This document shows positions 10,358-13,066 of a stretch of DNA of 13,066 bases, one piece after another. Both the position numbers and the translations under genes were made by a program. Under the pieces are notes generated by a model. It made no database searches, was not told the DNA's origin, and worked only from the letters and a program-made list of their open reading frames with translations. The stretch is from Phoronis ovalis (lineage: Eukaryota > Phoronida > Phoronidae), in NCBI GenBank assembly GCA_028565635.1, contig JAOXYB010040661.1, positions 1-13,066 of the forward strand, in the 5' to 3' direction. How positions within the stretch are numbered: position 1 is the first letter of the stretch; every line of letters begins with the position of its first letter.

Positions 10358-10385
10358 TCAGTCACCGGCTCTCGGAGTTTTGTAA
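10338..10385 (+). other. Upstream ORF 2 in the COA3 leader (15 codons)
   Basis: The AUG at 10338-10340 lies in the loop of the hairpin. It opens a 15-codon frame (MIRLPNSQSPALGVL) ending with TAA at 10383-10385, 36 bases before the COA3 AUG. The right arm of the hairpin is its first codons. Translation is not shown. Confidence 0.35.
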
Positions 10386-10394
10386 CGTTTATCG

Positions 10395-10428
10395 TGACCT
10401 TGACCTTCCATAAATTGCACCATGGCGG
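10395..10428 (+). promoter_or_regulatory. ERR/NR5-like nuclear-receptor site and YY1-like core at the COA3 start codon
   Basis: TGACCTTGACCTT (10395-10407) reads AAGGTCAAGGTCA on the minus strand, which contains the perfect monomeric extended half-site TCAAGGTCA used by ERR and NR5 receptors plus a second AGGTCA. Sixteen bases on, the start codon lies in CCATGGCGG (10420-10428), a YY1-type ATGGCGG core. Both are frequent in promoters of respiratory-chain genes. This may mark a second, downstream transcription start that would bypass the upstream ORFs and hairpin. Confidence 0.45.
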
Positions 10429-11154
10429 ATCGCATGGAAAAAGTTGATATGTCCAAGGAATTTGCTAATTTAAGAGACAGCGATAAACATTTTATAAAGA
10501 AATTAGAAGGGATGAATAAAGAAAGAGCTAGTGGTTTACGAGCACTCAGAAAACGGAATCTTATGTTTGGTGGAATATTAGGATTGGGTGTGTTAGGAAT
10601 TTGTATCCTTCTGCTTTGGAAAGTTTAATTCGTAATGTTAGTTTTTTGATCCCCTTCTAATCAGGGCTTTTGGGGTCACGGTGGCTCAGGTGATAGTTGC
10701 CGGACTGCAAATTGAAAGGTTGCAGATTTCGCGATACGCAGGGAATTATACGTGCAGAAGTTTCCTGTAATTCGTTAACAATGTGTACGTAGGACACCGC
10801 CATGCAACAGATGATCATTTTAACAGTAATTTGTGTGATTTGATATTCTCACGGTCACCTGGCGAGAAAGTGTTGTTATTTTTTTAAATAAATAAATATG
10901 TAGCTTACTTGGCCTCCTGTGTAAACAGTGTAATCTTTATATAAACAGGTCCTAAAACTCCTTTCATGTGCTTGTCTCTTCCGATTCTTCGTCATCAAAC
11001 CAATGTTACATTTTACAGTTTTCTTAATTAAAATTCAGATTTTTATTCCATGTATGCAGTGAAACAAGAAAGATTTCTAGATGATTTTGATGAAGTTCCA
11101 AGGAATCAACCAACCCAGACATATTTAAAGAAAGATGCTAGTAGTGGTTCATAA
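10422..11154 (+). CDS. COA3: Cytochrome c oxidase assembly factor 3 (COA3/CCDC56), complete, 98 aa
   Basis: COA3 is a small single-pass protein of the mitochondrial inner membrane that binds newly made COX1 and supports complex IV assembly. Exons 10422-10602 and 11039-11154 give 98 residues (human about 106). Residues 1-46 are charged and matrix-facing, ending in the basic SGLRALRKRNLM (37-48). The membrane helix is about 49-66 (FGGILGLGVLGIYFYSMY). The signature VKQERFLDDF (68-77) then matches the family's QERFLDEL, and a hydrophilic tail to residue 98 follows. The split codon T|AT (Tyr61) gives LGIYFYSMY, aligning with the family's AIYGYTFYS. Reading through the intron would instead end after 68 residues at TAA (10626-10628) with an unrelated tail; the 68-codon frame seen at 10422-10628 is that artefact. 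The start is the first in-frame ATG, in context CACCATGG. Confidence 0.94.
10603..11038 (+). other. COA3: U12-type (minor spliceosome) intron of COA3
   Basis: The donor is GTATCCTT (10603-10610), identical to the U12 consensus RTATCCTT and a poor match to the U2 consensus. Near the 3' end TTTCTTAAT (11020-11028) matches the U12 branch consensus TTCCTTRAY at all but one position. The branch adenosine (11026 or 11027) is 11-12 bases from the AG at 11037-11038, within the short window typical of U12 introns, and there is no long pyrimidine tract after it. The intron is phase 1, 436 bases, and carries a SINE. Confidence 0.85.
10672..10898 (+). mobile_element. tRNA-derived SINE inside the COA3 intron
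   Basis: The head resembles a tRNA-derived Pol III promoter: GGTGGCTCAGGTGATAG (10680-10696) is an A-box region, GCCGGACTGCAAATTGAAAG (10699-10718) an anticodon arm-like segment, and GCAGATTTCGCGATACGC (10722-10739) a decayed B box (canonical GGTTCGANNCC). A body of about 140 bases follows, and the 3' end is a simple (AAAT)n-like tail at 10886-10898. This layout is that of a tRNA-type SINE. B-box decay suggests an old copy. I could not see clear target-site duplications, so the ends are approximate. Confidence 0.65.
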
Positions 11155-11376
11155 GACATGCATATTAAAAGTAATTGAAATATTGAACAGATTCAAATAG
11201 TGTATATTAATTAGTTTAATATAGCTAATTGTCTAGGACATCATTCAATGGCAAGTTTCATTACCCTCAGTAAACCGGAGCATAAACTGCATTGAGATTG
11301 ACAAAAATCCAAGAAGAATGATGAAAGTTTGGAAACCGATTTTCCAGAAACATGGGAGTTTACAGATACAGTATAT

Positions 11377-11382
11377 AATAAA
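11377..11382 (+). terminator. Likely COA3 polyadenylation signal (AATAAA)
   Basis: The first canonical AATAAA after the COA3 stop codon is at 11377-11382, giving a 3'UTR of about 240 bases. A weaker ATTAAA lies at 11163-11168, ten bases after the stop, and further signals at 11799-11804 would give a longer UTR. The choice is by position only. Confidence 0.5.
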
Positions 11383-11389
11383 TTCTGCA

Positions 11390-12330
11390 TGAACTGTTTT
11401 AAAGTATCACTGTATTAAATTTTGCAAGGTCCAGACTACCCCTTATTTTGTGGGGATGATTTATGCAATCATAGTGTTATCTCAGCTGTACTGTAATTAT
11501 TACACCATCTATTGTTTTGTAAATATATCTATGTAAAGTAACTTGGATTTTTATTGGTTGCAAATAATCACTTGTGATGTAGTTCAAGAAAACTTAGTGT
11601 AGCTTTACTATATAAGTCTATTTAATTTTTTTATATGCTGGGCTTCAGGGCACTGAAGGCAGAACAGGCTGGATGGCATAGTGCTGTATTTGTGTGAAGG
11701 TGAATTATTTAATTTGCCTATTCAATCTTTTGTGAACTAGGCTCAGAAAAATGTTTCTTGCCCTTTTGTGAACTGTGTTCAGAAAAATACACTACATTAA
11801 TAAAAATGACTGTATGATCGGTCTATTTGCTAGGTGTACTAAATCCTCCTATTGAGAAATGTATTAACTTCACGAGAAAAACAAGCTTAGAACTCCCTAT
11901 TTACAGTTTTGCAAACTACGGTAATTCTTCTCAAATTCATACAAAAATGTTTTTATTTTTTTTTAATTTTGGGGGGTGTACGGAATTTGGGAAATACAAA
12001 ATTCTCCGAAAATATGGATGTACGAATTCTCAGAAACTATAATAAATGCGTAAAGGGGGTGTACGAATATATTTGTAGTGCACGTAAATAGAATCCGATC
12101 TATCAATAACAGAAATAGCTATTTGAATGCCTATGGCGTCATTAAACAATAACCATTTTTCAATACTTGATGTATCAAATAATGGACAAATTGTGGTAGC
12201 ATGCAAAGTACCAAATTGCCAAATACTAGATCCCTCTATTGAGAATTTTTAAGGGCACTGTACGATAGCGCTCTTTTTAACAATTTTGTGAACAACTTGG
12301 GAGAAAACATAGCACTGTATTAAGGGTTAC
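11390..12330. other. AT-rich region downstream of COA3 with no recognised gene
   Basis: No conserved coding segment seen. Plus-strand frames at 11827-12042 and 11909-12091 overlap each other and have no motif or coding character. GGGGGTGTACG occurs twice (11971-11981 and 12056-12065 in part). A two-copy direct repeat lies at 11727-11788. COA3 transcripts could extend into the first 400 bases if the 11799 AATAAA is used. Confidence 0.4.
11727..11788 (+). repeat. Two-copy 36-bp direct repeat
   Basis: CTTTTGTGAACTAGGCTCAG (start of 11727-11752) and CTTTTGTGAACTGTGTTCAG (start of 11763-11788), each followed by AAAAAT, match at 23 of 26 positions with a period of 36 bases. It is a small local duplication. 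Confidence 0.6.
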
Positions 12331-13066
12331 TATTGCGAATCTTCAACATTTTTTGTGCATAATACTTTCTTTGTCGCGCAATAACTGCTTTAGTTTTTAT
12401 CCGATCAACTTTATGTTTGGTACAGTGTAAATACAGGTCAAAATGCAGATAGTGTGTAATTTCCATGCGGATCACTTTCAAGATGGCCGACTGCTGACCA
12501 TGTTTTTTCCCGATAGTTAACGTTACGTTGCGTAGGTCAAATTCCGATACGAATTTGACAATTTTTGTTGCACGTATCACTTTCTTTGTCGTGCACTAAC
12601 TGCTTCAGTTTTTATCCAATCAGCTTTATATTTGGTACATGATAAATACCGGTCAAAATGCAGATCGTTTGTAATTTCAACACGGATAACATTCAAGATG
12701 GCCAACTGGCGGCCATGTGTATTCTCGAGATGTTAGCTCGCAAGAATAGCTTGTTCTTGTAGGATCATCTTCATATTTGGTACAGGGTAAAAGTACTGGT
12801 CAAAGTACACGTGGGATATAAGTTTGACCCCGATTACTTCCAACATGGCCGACTGGTGGCCATGTTTGTACCCGAGAGTGCACGTTACATTGTGCCCATT
12901 TTGGGAAAGACGAAGCGATGATTGGACGATTCAAAGGTGGATTCACGTAGGCCATAGGTTGGTGGGCGTATTAGGCCAGGCCACATTTCAAAGTAGGTCA
13001 AATGCCGATGCGAATCTTCGACATTTTTTGTGCGTAATACTTTCTTTGTCGCGCAATAACTGCTTC
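12331..13066 (+). repeat. Diverged tandem repeat array, units of about 215 and 145 bases, running off the right edge
   Basis: Three partly matching units are seen, and a fourth starts at the edge. The landmark TTTGGTACA recurs at 12417, 12632 and 12777 (spacing 215, then 145). The unit head GCGAATCTTCAACATTTTTT at 12335 recurs at 13010 with one change in those 20 bases, and the following CTTTCTTTGTCGCGCAATAA is identical; a diverged head lies at 12549. Each unit has an ATGGCC...GGCCAT palindrome: 12483-12501 (decayed), 12698-12716 and 12842-12866. Unit lengths are not multiples of three and frames break between units, so this is noncoding satellite-like DNA or the body of a larger mobile element. 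The minus-strand frame 12320-12580 is a by-product. Confidence 0.75.

Noticed and set aside
10422-10628. Stand-alone 68-codon plus-strand gene
   Set aside because: Its last eight codons are intron sequence. The true COA3 frame leaves at 10602 and continues at 11039, restoring the conserved QERFLD region.
12320-12580. 86-codon minus-strand ORF in the right-hand repeat
   Set aside because: Repeat units are 215 and 145 bases, not multiples of three, and the frame is not kept in the other units, so coding is unlikely.

Overview
The window is nuclear DNA from an AT-rich invertebrate animal genome. It holds three intron-bearing, conserved animal genes, short introns (about 0.2-1.0 kb), a tRNA-derived SINE and the edge of a tandem-repeat array. 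A lophotrochozoan (mollusc, brachiopod or annelid) is my best guess. It is an inference from the strong similarity to vertebrate proteins, the kept intron structure and a minor-spliceosome intron; nothing in the window proves the phylum.

Positions 1-7830 carry the 5' part of a large minus-strand gene. Thirteen coding exons (167-7250) join in one uninterrupted frame of 765 codons, with a probable noncoding first exon at about 7646-7801. The product is the N-terminal PHD-finger region of a KMT2C/KMT2D (MLL3/MLL4) family protein: a basic and acidic N-terminus, an extended PHD module, two tightly packed PHD fingers, a third Cys/His module, a Lys-rich linker, and the first half of a fourth finger at the last exon. 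The gene runs off the left edge; no SET domain is in view.

Positions 8510-10170 carry SEC61G (minus strand), a complete 68-residue Sec61 gamma subunit in three coding exons plus a probable noncoding leader exon. Positions 10225-11390 carry COA3 (plus strand), a 98-residue cytochrome c oxidase assembly factor in two coding exons. SEC61G and COA3 are head to head and appear to share a compact promoter built around one TATA element that reads as TATATAAAA on both strands. The COA3 leader holds two short upstream ORFs, a perfect 16-bp inverted repeat, and a nuclear-receptor (ERR/NR5-like) site next to a YY1-like core at the start codon. The single COA3 intron has the donor, branch site and spacing of a U12-type (minor spliceosome) intron, and a SINE sits inside it.

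Positions 11390-12330 are AT-rich intergenic DNA with a small two-copy repeat. From about 12331 to the right edge lies a diverged tandem repeat whose units carry a conserved short palindrome.

Functionally the three genes are unrelated housekeeping genes: chromatin regulation, ER protein translocation and mitochondrial respiratory-chain assembly. I found no novel multi-gene system. The most interesting points are the U12-type intron of COA3, the symmetric shared promoter, the hairpin with an AUG in its loop, and the right-edge repeat.
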